43,941 nt of DNA from J051 sp040289295 (GCA_040289295.1 PSLA01000019.1:1-43941), one strand, 5' to 3'. Shown: positions 30,685-39,079, counted from the first letter of the stretch. Notes: generated by a model not told the origin, from the sequence alone. A program made the numbers and translations.

Positions 30685-31524
30685 ATGAAGGTTGCTGCAG
30701 CGCAGGTGAGCCCAAAGTTCGCCGATGTTCGCGCGAACGTTGCCCGGGTTTGCGAGCTGCTCGGCTCGCTCGCGTCAAGGGAAGTGGAGTTGGCAGTGTT
30801 TCCAGAGGCGATGCTCACCGGGTACTGCTTTGACTCGAAGGAGGAGGCGCTGTCGGTTGCACTCAGTAGGGAGTCCGCAGAGATTCGCTCTCTCTCGCAG
30901 GCTTGCAACGATTTTGGAATCAGTGCGGTCGTTGGCTTCGCTGAGCGCGAGGGTAACACCCTGTTCAATACCGCCGCAGTGTTTGTGCCGAAGCGGCAGA
31001 CGCAGTTCTATCGCAAGACACACCTGCCATATCTCGGCATGGATCGCTTCGTCGAAGTGGGAGACGCCCTCGACGTGTTCGACATTCCTGGTGCCCGTAT
31101 TGGCATCCTCATCTGCTTCGACGTGCGGATTCCCGAGGCCGCGCGGACGCTCGCCTTGAAGGGGGCAGATATCCTTTGCGTTCCGACGAACTGGCCTCAG
31201 CAAGCGATTCTCACTAGCAACTGCGTTTGCCCTGCCAGGGCGAGCGAGAACCAGACGTTTGTGATTGCCGCGGATCGCGTGGGGGAAGAGAACGAAGTCC
31301 GCTTCCTGGGATACAGCAAGATCATCGCACCCGGTGGCGCGGTCATCGCCGCCGCAGACCATCAAGACGAGGCTATTCTCGTGGCGGACATTGACGTTGC
31401 GGTGGCCCGAGTTAAGGATCCGGTCATACGGCCGGGCCAGTACGAGTTGCCGCTGTTCTCGGGGCGTCGGCCCGAGCTTTACGCTCCCTTGCTCGATTCC
31501 TCTGGGCTCGGCACACCCAAATAG
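30685..31524 (+). CDS. Carbon-nitrogen hydrolase (nitrilase superfamily)
   Basis: The 279-aa product has the Glu-Lys-Cys triad: Glu41 in FPEAMLTGY, Lys111 in YRKTHLPYLG and Cys144 in ILICFDVRIPE. It belongs to the nitrilase/amidase fold; the substrate (an omega-amide, carbamoyl compound or similar) cannot be read from sequence. GAGG at 30674-30677 favours ATG 30685 (7-nt spacing); GTG 30679 and ATG 30682 are in-frame alternatives overlapping the hom stop. The last 46 nt overlap the convergent HAD gene. Confidence 0.88.
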   Translation: MKVAAAQVSPKFADVRANVARVCELLGSLASREVELAVFPEAMLTGYCFDSKEEALSVALSRESAEIRSLSQACNDFGISAVVGFAEREGNTLFNTAAVFVPKRQTQFYRKTHLPYLGMDRFVEVGDALDVFDIPGARIGILICFDVRIPEAARTLALKGADILCVPTNWPQQAILTSNCVCPARASENQTFVIAADRVGEENEVRFLGYSKIIAPGGAVIAAADHQDEAILVADIDVAVARVKDPVIRPGQYELPLFSGRRPELYAPLLDSSGLGTPK

Positions 31525-32225
31525 TCGAGCACTTCAAGCAGATTCGTGATGATCCTGTCGGGCAAGGCAGCAGCGTCCTCGGGCACCGGTTCTCCCTCCT
31601 GGTTCATCCAGAGGGCCTGCCAGCCTGCGTTTTTTGCCCCCACGACGTCGTGGTCGAAAGAGTTGCCGACGAACAGCATCTCATGTGGTTCATAGGACCA
31701 CTTCCGCGCGGCGAGGTCGAAGATGTCTCGTGCCGGCTTGCCGACTCGCAGCTCACCTTCGATCAGGATGTGGTCGAAGTAGCCCTCGATAGAGAGCGAT
31801 TCGATCTCGCTGCGTTGCACGTCTGCTGGCCCGTTCGTAATGAGCCCGAGCCGATATCTGCCCTTCAGTGCGGAAAGCACCGTCTTCGCCTCCGGAAGGA
31901 GCGTGAGATACTCGTTGCGAAGCTGGGCGTACCTGCGGCTGATTTGCTCGGCGAGCGCTTCGCTCTCACCGAGACGGGCAAGCGTCCTACGGAGGTGCTC
32001 AGTGCGCGTCGGCTCGCCCGATTCAAGATAGTGCTGATACCATGGGTCTCGCTTGACCTCTTCGGAAAACGTCGCGAACACCTGCCGCCAGGCGCTCATT
32101 GCTTCGTCCATCGATGCGGACAGGCGCGCTTCGGCAAACGCCTCTCTTAGCGCTTTCCGCGATGCGCTCCAATATGCACACAGAGTGTCATCCAGGTCAA
32201 AGTAGACTGCTCGAATCTTGCTCAT
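31479..32225 (-). CDS. HAD-superfamily hydrolase
   Basis: The 248-aa phosphatase-like protein has the nucleophile motif YFDLDDTL (Asp10, Asp12), motif II LITNGP, a Lys near 170-180, and motif IV FVGNSFDHDVVGAKNAGW (in part: GNSFDHDVVGAKNAG). A helical cap lies between motifs I and II (subfamily IA, similar to YjjG/2-haloacid-dehalogenase-like phosphatases). The ATG at 32225 overlaps the trpS stop (ATGA), so the two form an operon. The 46-nt tail overlap with the upstream plus-strand gene is the largest convergent overlap in the window. Confidence 0.88.
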   Translation of the reverse strand: MSKIRAVYFDLDDTLCAYWSASRKALREAFAEARLSASMDEAMSAWRQVFATFSEEVKRDPWYQHYLESGEPTRTEHLRRTLARLGESEALAEQISRRYAQLRNEYLTLLPEAKTVLSALKGRYRLGLITNGPADVQRSEIESLSIEGYFDHILIEGELRVGKPARDIFDLAARKWSYEPHEMLFVGNSFDHDVVGAKNAGWQALWMNQEGEPVPEDAAALPDRIITNLLEVLDYLGVPSPEESSKGA

Positions 32226-33208
32226 GGTAGACCCATCGCCTTGCGCGTCTCTTTCATCGTTTCCGCAGCCACGCCTCGTGCGCGCTCTGCACCCTCTTTG
32301 AGGACTCTCAAAACGCCCTCGCGGTTCCGTTCCCACTCCTTTCTGCGCTCTCGGATGAGCCGAAGCGCTGCGTTCACGGCTTCAATCGCCTCCTTTTTGC
32401 ACTGAACGCAGCCGCGCTGTCCGGCTCGGCACTCGGCTTCGACGGTCGCAACGTTCTGCTTGTTGTATACGGCGTGAAGGTGAAAAATGGCGCAGCCCTC
32501 GGGGTGGCCGGGGTCGTTCTTGCGAATCTTTTGTGGGTCGGTGAACGCGCCCATCATTTTCTTTGCTGTGGTTTCTTCATCGTCAGCGATGTAGATGGCG
32601 TTGTCGTAGCTCTTGCTCATCTTCCTGCCGTCAATTCCCATCATCAGCGGTACTTCGCTAAGCACGTTCTCGATGATGGGAAATGTCTCGCCGTAAAGGT
32701 GATTGAATCTGCGGGCGATTTCGCGCGTGAGCTCGAGGTGCGGAATCTGGTCCCTTCCCACCGGCACGCCATACGGTTTGTAAAGCAGGATGTCCGCTGC
32801 TTGCAGCACAGGATAGCCGAGCAATCCGTGGCTTGCCTCCGCCTTTCCCTCTAACGAATCACGCTTTTCCTTATACGTGGGCACGCGCTCGAGCCATCCG
32901 AGGGGGGTTACCATGCTGAAGAGAAGATACAGCTCTGCGTGCTCCTTCACCTGTGACTGGATGAAGATGACGCTTCGCTCGGGGTCTATACCGGCGGCCA
33001 GGTAGTCCGTTGCGATGCCGATCGAGTTCTCGTAGATTTCATGGGTTCGCTCGATCATCGTGGTCAGAGCGTGCCAGTCTACGATGCAGCAGTACAAGTC
33101 ATATTCCTCTTGCAGTCGAACCCAGTTGCGGAGTGCCCCCTCAAGATTACCGAGGTGTAGTTGGGGCTGAGTGGGCTGCATCCCGCTTAGGAGCCTCTTG
33201 CGTGACAC
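32222..33208 (-). CDS. trpS: Tryptophanyl-tRNA synthetase
   Basis: The 328-aa class I synthetase charges tRNA-Trp. The HIGH-like motif is in GMQPTQPQLHLGNLEGALRNWV (in part: QPQLHLGNLEGA) and the KMSKS loop in GRKMSKSYDNAI; DWHALTT, LQAADILLYKP and PVGRDQIPHLELTREIARRFN (in part: VGRDQIPHLELTREIA) are family signatures. The start is GTG 33208, 8 nt after CATAAT, without a Shine-Dalgarno. Confidence 0.96.
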   Translation of the reverse strand: MSRKRLLSGMQPTQPQLHLGNLEGALRNWVRLQEEYDLYCCIVDWHALTTMIERTHEIYENSIGIATDYLAAGIDPERSVIFIQSQVKEHAELYLLFSMVTPLGWLERVPTYKEKRDSLEGKAEASHGLLGYPVLQAADILLYKPYGVPVGRDQIPHLELTREIARRFNHLYGETFPIIENVLSEVPLMMGIDGRKMSKSYDNAIYIADDEETTAKKMMGAFTDPQKIRKNDPGHPEGCAIFHLHAVYNKQNVATVEAECRAGQRGCVQCKKEAIEAVNAALRLIRERRKEWERNREGVLRVLKEGAERARGVAAETMKETRKAMGLP

Positions 33209-33215
33209 GAGGGCG

Positions 33216-33222
33216 CATTATG
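33216..33222. promoter_or_regulatory. Overlapping divergent -10 elements (bidirectional promoter) between trpS and a 67-aa ORF
   Basis: CATTATG reads CATTAT on the plus strand (33216-33221) and CATAAT on the minus strand (33222-33217). Each hexamer ends 8 nt before a GTG: 33230 on plus and 33208 on minus. No -35 box is obvious on either side. The symmetric geometry suggests one melted region serving two leaderless transcripts. Confidence 0.5.
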
Positions 33223-33229
33223 ACCGAAC

Positions 33230-33433
33230 GTGCCGTGCCCGTGCGGCGTCGAAATAGGCGAGAAGGACGGTGACAAATACACTGCTTTCGAGACTTATGT
33301 AGGGAGCGAGATTTGGCGACTCCGCTTCACCATCCGAAGCAAAGCGACTGGTCACGCTAAGCTGCGTAAGACGCTCTACGAGTTCGTTCCAGCGGTGCCC
33401 CCAGGCGCTCCAGCCCGAGAACTGGTGAATTAA
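33230..33433 (+). CDS. Putative 67-aa protein of unknown function
   Basis: The product starts MPCPCGVEIGEKDGDKYTAF and contains TYVGSEIWRLRFTIRSKATG and KTLYEFVPAVPPGAP. I recognise no family. Support for its being real: it fills the trpS-mqnC interval, has a -10-like hexamer 8 nt before its GTG, stops 4 nt into the 3' end of mqnC like other convergent pairs here, and has ordinary amino-acid composition. Two cysteines lie in CPCG. Confidence 0.5.
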   Translation: MPCPCGVEIGEKDGDKYTAFETYVGSEIWRLRFTIRSKATGHAKLRKTLYEFVPAVPPGAPARELVN

Positions 33434-34554
33434 GCGCGCGTGGTAACCTGCTCACGCTCGTCAGTTAGCTCGTAGCGAGTGTTCCGCCGGCGAGGGATAT
33501 ATCCAGCGTCGCGTATGAGGCGCTCGAATTCCCGCGCATCAACGATAAACTTGTTTCCCGCGGCGGAGACAACGTTCTCCTCGATCATTACGGATCCGAA
33601 GTCGTTTGCGCCATAGCCCAGCGCGACCTGCGCGACGCGCGGGCCTTGGGTGAGAAACGAAACCTGCAGGTTCGGGATATTGTCCAAGAAGATCCGTGAA
33701 ACGGCGAGGGTGCGAAGGTAGTCGAACGCCGACGCCTTGCGCTCGATCGGTAGCGCTGTCTCTTCAGGTTGGAAGCTCCAAGTGATAAACGCACGGAATG
33801 GCTGGCATTCGTCCTGAAGGTCGCGAATACGCTGCAGGTGCTCGACGCGGTCCTCCAACGTCTCGACGTGCCCGAACATCATGCTCGCGGTTGAGCGGAT
33901 ACCGAGCTCTGCCGCGGTTCGCATGCAGTTCAGCCACTCCTGAGTCGTGTCCTTGTACGGTGCAATGATCTTGCGCACGCGGTCAACCAGAATCTCTCCT
34001 CCGGCTCCAGGGATACTGTGTAAGCCGGCCTCGCGTAGCCGGAGCAGGCACTCCCGCAGTGTCAGCTTGCTCCGGTGCGCAACGTAGATGATCTCCGCCG
34101 GACTGAGCGCATGCAGAATGACGCCTGGGAATCGCTCGCGAATCTTGCGAAAGATGTGCTCGTAGTAGTCCACCTTCAACGCCGGATTGAGGCCGCCCTG
34201 GAAGAGGATCTCCACTCCGCCTTGCCGAACGGTGTCCTTCACTTTTTGAAGAATCTCGTCGTCAGAGAGGAGATAGCCTTCGTTGTGGCCCGGAACGCGA
34301 TAAAAAGCACAGAAACGGCACCGCACCCAGCATACGTTTGTATAGTTCAGAATGCGGCCGATCACGTATGTGACAATGCGGCCTGGAACCAGAGATTGCC
34401 GGCGAAAGTTCGCCATCTCCGCCAACTCAGGCAGGTTTGGGTGATGAAACAGTACCAGGGCGTCCTGAGCGGTGACACGCTCCCCCGCGAGCACGCGTTC
34501 ACGAATCTGAGCGACCTTCCGTTTCTCTGGGGCTTCGGGAGGTGATGATGCCAC
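33430..34554 (-). CDS. mqnC: Cyclic dehypoxanthine futalosine synthase (menaquinone pathway)
   Basis: The 374-aa radical-SAM enzyme has its cluster cysteines at 75, 79 and 82 (NVCWVRCRFCAFYRVPG). Family motifs include GGVEILFQGGLNPALKVDYYE (in part: EILFQGGLNPALKVDYYE), HALSPAEIIYVA, PGAGGEILVDRVRK, MMFGHVETLEDRVEHL, TWSFQPEETAL and GANDFGSVMIEENVVSAAG (in part: ANDFGSVMIEENVVSAAG). It carries out a cyclisation step in futalosine-dependent menaquinone synthesis, implying menaquinone respiration. No other mqn gene is adjacent. Start GTG 34554, 7 nt after TAGACT. Confidence 0.95.
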   Translation of the reverse strand: MASSPPEAPEKRKVAQIRERVLAGERVTAQDALVLFHHPNLPELAEMANFRRQSLVPGRIVTYVIGRILNYTNVCWVRCRFCAFYRVPGHNEGYLLSDDEILQKVKDTVRQGGVEILFQGGLNPALKVDYYEHIFRKIRERFPGVILHALSPAEIIYVAHRSKLTLRECLLRLREAGLHSIPGAGGEILVDRVRKIIAPYKDTTQEWLNCMRTAAELGIRSTASMMFGHVETLEDRVEHLQRIRDLQDECQPFRAFITWSFQPEETALPIERKASAFDYLRTLAVSRIFLDNIPNLQVSFLTQGPRVAQVALGYGANDFGSVMIEENVVSAAGNKFIVDAREFERLIRDAGYIPRRRNTRYELTDEREQVTTRA

Positions 34555-34561
34555 GGAATGC

Positions 34562-34567
34562 AGTCTA
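34562..34567 (-). promoter_or_regulatory. Promoter -10-like element for mqnC
   Basis: On the minus strand TAGACT, preceded by GG and followed by GC, ends 7 nt before the GTG at 34554. No Shine-Dalgarno separates them. Confidence 0.45.
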
Positions 34568-34654
34568 CCAGAGACCTGCGCACCGTGGGCTGCGCGTTCG
34601 CCCTATGAAGCGTCACAAAGCACAGCCAGGCTCCTGTCGAACACTCGGCGTTTC

Positions 34655-35272
34655 TCAGAGCCGCTGGAAGACTGACACGTACAACTCCATCTCCGTGCGC
34701 ACGTCCGCGCCGGGCTCCACCGAGCAGTCATTGCTGCAGCACACGGGGATCAGGGCGCCCGGAACCCACAACGTGGCAACATACACGTCAGCGCCGGTAA
34801 GGTTGTTGCGCCTGCGGCTGGACCGGAACAGAACGCCCTGGACCACCAACAAGTCCCCGTCAACCTCGGCGCCGTACTTTCCGCTGCCGGATTCGATTTG
34901 TTCGCAGAATCCGGCATATTCGACGGCGTAAGCCGCTCTCGGTTCGAGCTCGGGGCATGACCCTTGGGGATGGCAGCGAATTGGTGTGATCGGATGGCCG
35001 TCCAGGCAAGTGAAGCCGTCCACGATGGTGCGCCCGTTGGCGGAGATCGCCTCGATAAGGAGCGGCTGCCGCTGCCCGTCCAGCGCGATGGAAAGACTCC
35101 GTGCTTTGAGATCGCCATCGACGTCAAGGACGACCTCGCAGCCGTAGAACGGCGTCGCCCGGACAGAGTCCCCGCTCCGCTGACCGGAGCGGGCGACCTC
35201 CCAAAGCACACGCCTTACGCCCTCCTGATCCCCTCCCTCGGGGAAGCCAATTGCCCTCAACCGCAGAGACAC
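34655..35272 (-). CDS. Uncharacterised protein with several cysteines
   Basis: The 205-aa product from GTG 35272 is not recognised. It is mostly predicted beta-strand (YGCEVVLDVDGDL, RSLSIALDGQRQPLLIEAI, YVATLWVPGALIPVCCSNDC) with seven cysteines in TCLDG, RCHPQGSCPE, GFCEQ and CCSNDC-type contexts. No signal peptide is obvious. The open frame extends to 35563, but that part runs antisense to the guaA start, so GTG 35272 is preferred; the start is uncertain. It diverges from guaA with only 52 bp between them, and lies 100 bp upstream of mqnC on the same strand. Confidence 0.6.
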   Translation of the reverse strand: MSLRLRAIGFPEGGDQEGVRRVLWEVARSGQRSGDSVRATPFYGCEVVLDVDGDLKARSLSIALDGQRQPLLIEAISANGRTIVDGFTCLDGHPITPIRCHPQGSCPELEPRAAYAVEYAGFCEQIESGSGKYGAEVDGDLLVVQGVLFRSSRRRNNLTGADVYVATLWVPGALIPVCCSNDCSVEPGADVRTEMELYVSVFQRL

Positions 35273-35288
35273 GGAACTTAGCCCCCTA

Positions 35289-35318
35289 TTGACCCGAGCG
35301 CGTTCGTGGTGCGAAACT
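35289..35318 (+). promoter_or_regulatory. Promoter for guaA
   Basis: TTGACC (35289-35294), 18-bp spacer, GAAACT (35313-35318), ending 6 nt before the guaA GTG. The same -35 and spacer length occur before rpmJ (TTGACC-18-TAAACT). The TTG at 35289 that could be read as a start codon is thus better explained as the -35 box. Confidence 0.5.
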
Positions 35319-35324
35319 GCACAC

Positions 35325-36860
35325 GTGGACCTGACCGCGCACCACGAGAGGCTCGTCGTCGTTGACTTCGGAGGACAGTATACGCAACTCATCGCTCGGA
35401 AGGCGCGGGAGTTGGGCGTTTTCGCTCGAATCGTGCCTTGGAACTCCGCGGGCCTTGAAGCCGAGTGGGGTAGTGCGAAGGGGGTCATCCTGAGTGGAGG
35501 CCCGCGAAGCGTAACGGAACAGGACAGTCCAGCCGTCTCTCGTCGGTTGCTCGAATCGGGCAAACCTCTGCTGGGTATTTGCTACGGGCAGCAGCTCCTG
35601 GCGTCTGCACTTGGCGGCGTGGTTCAGCCGGGCGCAGCCCGCGAGTATGGCGAGCAGCTAGTGCAGGCGGTCGAGGGAGCGTCGTTGCTCAAGGGCGAGT
35701 TCGTAGCTTGGATGAGTCACGGTGACACAGTTGTGGAGCCCCCGCCCGGGTTTTGCGTCGCCGCGGTAACCGAGGGCGCCGCTATCGCCGCGGTGGAGGA
35801 CACGGAGCGGAAGCTGTTCGGCGTACAGTTCCATCCCGAGGTGAGCCACACCGAAGGGGGAAAGGAGATTCTTCGCCGGTTTCTGTATGACGTCGCCGGC
35901 TTTAGCGGAGACTGGACCACAGCGAACTTCATCGAGGAGAGCACCGAGCAGATTCGAGAGCAGGTGGGCGCAGGTCGCGTGCTGTGCGCCGTTTCGGGCG
36001 GCGTGGATAGCACCGTTTGCGCTGCGCTGGTAGCTCGCGCCATCGGCGAGCGCTTGCGTTGCGTGTTTGTTGACCACGGCCTGTTGCGCTTAAACGAGGC
36101 GGATGAGGTGAGCGAGACTTTCCAGCGACACATCCCGGCTGAGTTCATCCGGATTGACGCATCCGAGCGATTCTTGAACGCCTTGAAGGGTGTAACCGAC
36201 CCCGAGCTGAAGCGTAGGGTCATCGGCGCCGAGTTCATCAGGGTGTTTGAGGCGCACGCTGCCGAACTGGAGGGCTGTGACTTCCTCGCGCAAGGCACTT
36301 TGTATCCTGACGTCATTGAAAGCGGCTCGCCCACTGCGGCGACCATCAAATCGCACCACAACGTGGGCGGACTGCCGGCGTGGATGAAAATGGAACTGGT
36401 GGAGCCTTTGCGATGGCTGTTCAAAGACGAAGTGCGGAACGTTGGGCGGCGGCTGGGATTGCCCGATTCGATGATCAATCGCCAACCATTCCCTGGCCCA
36501 GGGCTTGCAGTTCGAATCCTAGGCGAGGTTACGGAGGAACGAGTGCGGCTCGTGCAACTCGCAGACCACATCTTCCGAACCGAACTTCGAGAAGCAGGCT
36601 TGGAGGCGCGCATCTGGCAATGCTACGCCGCCTTGCTCGACGTCCGCAGCGTTGGCGTGATGGGCGACGCCCGCACTTACGAGCATCCGATCGTGCTACG
36701 AGCCGTAGAGAGCGAAGATGCAATGACCGCCCGCGCTGCCGAGATACCGTTTTCTGTGCTGGAGCGCGTTGCTCGCCGCATCGTCAACGAGGTTGAAGGC
36801 GTTAATCGCGTCGTGTATGACCTCACATCGAAACCGCCCGCGACGATCGAATGGGAGTAG
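35325..36860 (+). CDS. guaA: GMP synthase (glutamine-hydrolysing)
   Basis: The 511-aa enzyme converts XMP to GMP. The N-terminal glutamine amidotransferase domain has Cys86 in GICYGQQLLA and the His-Glu pair in VQFHPEVSHTEGG. The synthetase domain has the PP-loop AVSGGVDSTVCA, and the C-terminal dimerisation domain has RQPFPGPGLAVRI and RAVESEDAMTA. Start GTG 35325 (MDLTAHHERLVVVDFGGQYTQ, in part) fits the promoter; a longer reading from TTG 35289 is rejected. The 3' end overlaps hpt by 10 nt. Confidence 0.97.
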   Translation: MDLTAHHERLVVVDFGGQYTQLIARKARELGVFARIVPWNSAGLEAEWGSAKGVILSGGPRSVTEQDSPAVSRRLLESGKPLLGICYGQQLLASALGGVVQPGAAREYGEQLVQAVEGASLLKGEFVAWMSHGDTVVEPPPGFCVAAVTEGAAIAAVEDTERKLFGVQFHPEVSHTEGGKEILRRFLYDVAGFSGDWTTANFIEESTEQIREQVGAGRVLCAVSGGVDSTVCAALVARAIGERLRCVFVDHGLLRLNEADEVSETFQRHIPAEFIRIDASERFLNALKGVTDPELKRRVIGAEFIRVFEAHAAELEGCDFLAQGTLYPDVIESGSPTAATIKSHHNVGGLPAWMKMELVEPLRWLFKDEVRNVGRRLGLPDSMINRQPFPGPGLAVRILGEVTEERVRLVQLADHIFRTELREAGLEARIWQCYAALLDVRSVGVMGDARTYEHPIVLRAVESEDAMTARAAEIPFSVLERVARRIVNEVEGVNRVVYDLTSKPPATIEWE

Positions 36861-37366
36861 GGAAGAGAATCGTAAGCGAGATGGAGATCACCGAGCGCGT
36901 AGCGCAGCTGGCGGAGGAGATTGCTGGCGCCTACCCGAATGGCGCGCGATTGGTGGGAGTGCTTAAGGGGTCGTTTCTGTTTCTTGCAGACCTTGTGCGA
37001 TGCTTGCCTTCGACGTTTTCTGTTGATTTTCTCGGCGTTCGCAGCTACCAGGGGATGGAGTCCTCTGGAGCCGTGGAGATCACGCTCGACCTTGGTGCCG
37101 ACATCTCGGGCAAAGACGTGCTGATTGTCGAGGACATAGTGGACACCGGGCTGACCCTGGACTACATCATTCGACTTCTTAGATCGCGTGGTCCGACTTC
37201 GCTCCGCGTGGTCGCTTTGTTCTTTAAAACGGAGGCACACAAAGGCCAGTTCAGACCCGAGTGGGTCGGCTTTGAAATACCTTCTACGTTCGTTGTCGGT
37301 TACGGGATGGACGTTGACGAACGCTTCCGCGGGCTTCGAGAAGTGGTTGAGTGGCAGGATGAATAG
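36851..37366 (+). CDS. hpt: Hypoxanthine-guanine phosphoribosyltransferase
   Basis: The 171-aa purine salvage enzyme has the PRPP motif LIVEDIVDTGLTL (Glu94, Asp95, Asp98), LVGVLKGSFLFLADLVR and the base-binding FKTEAHKGQFRPEWVGFEIPSTFVVGYGMD region (in part: IPSTFVVGYGMDVDERFRG). Overlapping guaA by 10 nt places synthesis and salvage of GMP in one operon. The 3' end overlaps the glycosyltransferase gene by 8 nt. Confidence 0.94.
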   Translation: MGVGKRIVSEMEITERVAQLAEEIAGAYPNGARLVGVLKGSFLFLADLVRCLPSTFSVDFLGVRSYQGMESSGAVEITLDLGADISGKDVLIVEDIVDTGLTLDYIIRLLRSRGPTSLRVVALFFKTEAHKGQFRPEWVGFEIPSTFVVGYGMDVDERFRGLREVVEWQDE

Positions 37367-38282
37367 GCCCAAGGTCAGCGTGCTTCTCACCAGCTATAAC
37401 CACGAGCGGTGGCTGCGCGAGTGCATTGAAAGCGCGCTGAACCAAACGCTTGAAGACGTCGAGGTAATCGCGGTTGACGACAACTCCACTGACGGCTCTC
37501 GGGAGATACTGCAAGAGTATGCCGGTCGCTTAAGCCTGATTCTTAACGACGTCAACGTGGGGACCTACGGCGCGCTCAACCAGGCCCTCGAAGCCGCACG
37601 AGGTGAATACGCGGCTGTTCTGAACAGTGACGACGTGTGGCTTCCGGAGAAACTGCGCCTTCAGGCGGAAGCGATGGATTCTAACCGCGGGCACAGCCTG
37701 TGCCACACCTTCGGCAGGTTCATAGACGACGAGGGCATCACGCTGCCTGGCCGCCCGATGGGATTCGTTTTTCCTTGGATGGAGAGCGGAGACCACTTAG
37801 CGACTTTCATCGCGAACAACCGCGCCATCGCATCGTCGGTCATGTTCAGAAGTGACACTGCGCGCCGGTTGGGTGGCTTTGACGCCTCGTTTAAGATTCT
37901 CGGAGATTGGGAGATGTGGCTGCGTCTGGCAGAAGAGGGCAGCGTGGCGTTCGTAGCGGAGGAACTGACCCTCTACCGCGTCCATCAGACGAACACCATC
38001 TATAACCTTGAGCCCAAGTACCGCGAGGAGATACGCATCCGCGAGAAGTACTCCGCGCGGGCCAGCCAGTTGCTCGCGCAGTCGGGCGGAGCACGCGAAA
38101 TGCGAGAGGCCCTCGCGCACACGCTTGCCTGTTTGGGTTCGCTCTATTCCATCACCGGGCGGGCGCGCGAGGCGAGGGCAGCCTTCGCCCGGTCGTTGAG
38201 ACTAAATCCGAAGCGCATCAAGTCCGCGCTCCGCTGGGTTTTGACCTTCGCGCCGCTCAGCGTGCGGAAGCGTCTGCTTTAG
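37359..38282 (+). CDS. Family 2 glycosyltransferase
   Basis: The 307-aa product has the GT-A N-terminus KVSVLLTSYNHERWLRECI, with nucleotide-sugar binding Asp40-Asp41 (VIAVDDNSTDGS), the DxD-like LNSDDVW near residue 90 and LGDWEMWLRLAEEG near 190, typical of GT2 enzymes of cell-surface polysaccharide synthesis. The acceptor is unknown. The last ~60 residues (SLYSITGRAREARAAFARSLRLNP) look like a TPR-type helical pair. It overlaps hpt by 8 nt and converges on the next gene with a 4-nt overlap. Confidence 0.88.
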   Translation: MNRPKVSVLLTSYNHERWLRECIESALNQTLEDVEVIAVDDNSTDGSREILQEYAGRLSLILNDVNVGTYGALNQALEAARGEYAAVLNSDDVWLPEKLRLQAEAMDSNRGHSLCHTFGRFIDDEGITLPGRPMGFVFPWMESGDHLATFIANNRAIASSVMFRSDTARRLGGFDASFKILGDWEMWLRLAEEGSVAFVAEELTLYRVHQTNTIYNLEPKYREEIRIREKYSARASQLLAQSGGAREMREALAHTLACLGSLYSITGRAREARAAFARSLRLNPKRIKSALRWVLTFAPLSVRKRLL

Positions 38283-39016
38283 CCGCCGCCGATGCGACCC
38301 GGAAGGTCGGCAGCGGGCTTTGCGCCCGGCGGCGGAGTGAACGAGATCTGGAAGTTGAACTGTGCGGGGTAAACGAACGTGGTGTCGTACAGCGTGTGCC
38401 GCAAGCCGTTCGGGATGTCGTTTTTCGATTCGATAACGAGGCGGGCCATTTTGCCGCTCGGATAGAAGTCGTCGAACCGGAAAGTATGCCGTTCGCCGCG
38501 CCAATCCACGGTCGGCCAGGTGACTTTTTCTTGTACGACCTCCTGAATCGTCGCTGGGCTTGGGTTGTACTGAACGGAGGGCAGGACGAGCCAGCGGCTG
38601 CTTCCACCAAGAAGCCGCTGGTCCTCGCGGCGCGCCCAAGAGGCCATCACTTGCAGTGTCCCCTGAAGCCCGCCCGGTTGTGTGGAGAAGGAGTACTCGT
38701 TTCGAACGGCGTTGTATCTCCACACCTTGCTACCGTCGGCGACCACCCGTAGTACCATCGTGCCATTGAAGTACGACTCGAGGTACACCAGATTCGGGCT
38801 TTTGTACCACAGCCTGGTTAGCGTGTCGCTCACGCGCCGCCCGCGTTCATCCTCCCAGCCGACCTGCTCGGCAAACAAGTGGCTTTGTGCGAGACTGTTT
38901 GAAACCGCGGCGCTTATGACCGCCTCGGGGTCGAGGGCGCCTTGAAAGCCTCCGACGTGCCCCTGAGGGCCGGCAGCGGACAAGAGCAACAACGTGAGGG
39001 TTGCGTTCACGGTCAT
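38279..39016 (-). CDS. LolA-like / DUF2092-like periplasmic protein
   Basis: The 245-aa product starts with a short hydrophobic stretch (MTVNATLTLLLLSAAG), probably a signal sequence. The middle has RLWYKSPNLVYLESYFNG, VVADGSKVWRYNAVRNEYSF and later SGKMARLVIESKNDIP, the pattern of LolA/LolB-fold proteins that bind lipid or lipoprotein acyl chains. The assignment is by fold pattern only. The C-terminus is Gly/Pro-rich. It diverges from the dehydrogenase operon. Confidence 0.65.
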   Translation of the reverse strand: MTVNATLTLLLLSAAGPQGHVGGFQGALDPEAVISAAVSNSLAQSHLFAEQVGWEDERGRRVSDTLTRLWYKSPNLVYLESYFNGTMVLRVVADGSKVWRYNAVRNEYSFSTQPGGLQGTLQVMASWARREDQRLLGGSSRWLVLPSVQYNPSPATIQEVVQEKVTWPTVDWRGERHTFRFDDFYPSGKMARLVIESKNDIPNGLRHTLYDTTFVYPAQFNFQISFTPPPGAKPAADLPGRIGGG

Positions 39017-39047
39017 TTAGACGCTCGACCTGCCGATAATGTTCTGG

Positions 39048-39053
39048 AGAATA
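39048..39053 (-). promoter_or_regulatory. Promoter -10-like element for the LolA-like gene
   Basis: On the minus strand TATTCT, preceded by GGTGG, lies 31 nt before the ATG at 39016, so this gene would have a normal leader with AGGTCGAG as a weak ribosome binding site. Confidence 0.3.
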
Positions 39054-39079
39054 CCACCCCTTGCGCTGGATGGAACGGG

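Noticed and set aside
35289..35324. TTG 35289 as the guaA start codon
   Set aside because: It would add 12 non-conserved residues. The TTGACC there fits a -35 box with a -10-like hexamer 18 bp on, and GTG 35325 gives the conserved N-terminus.
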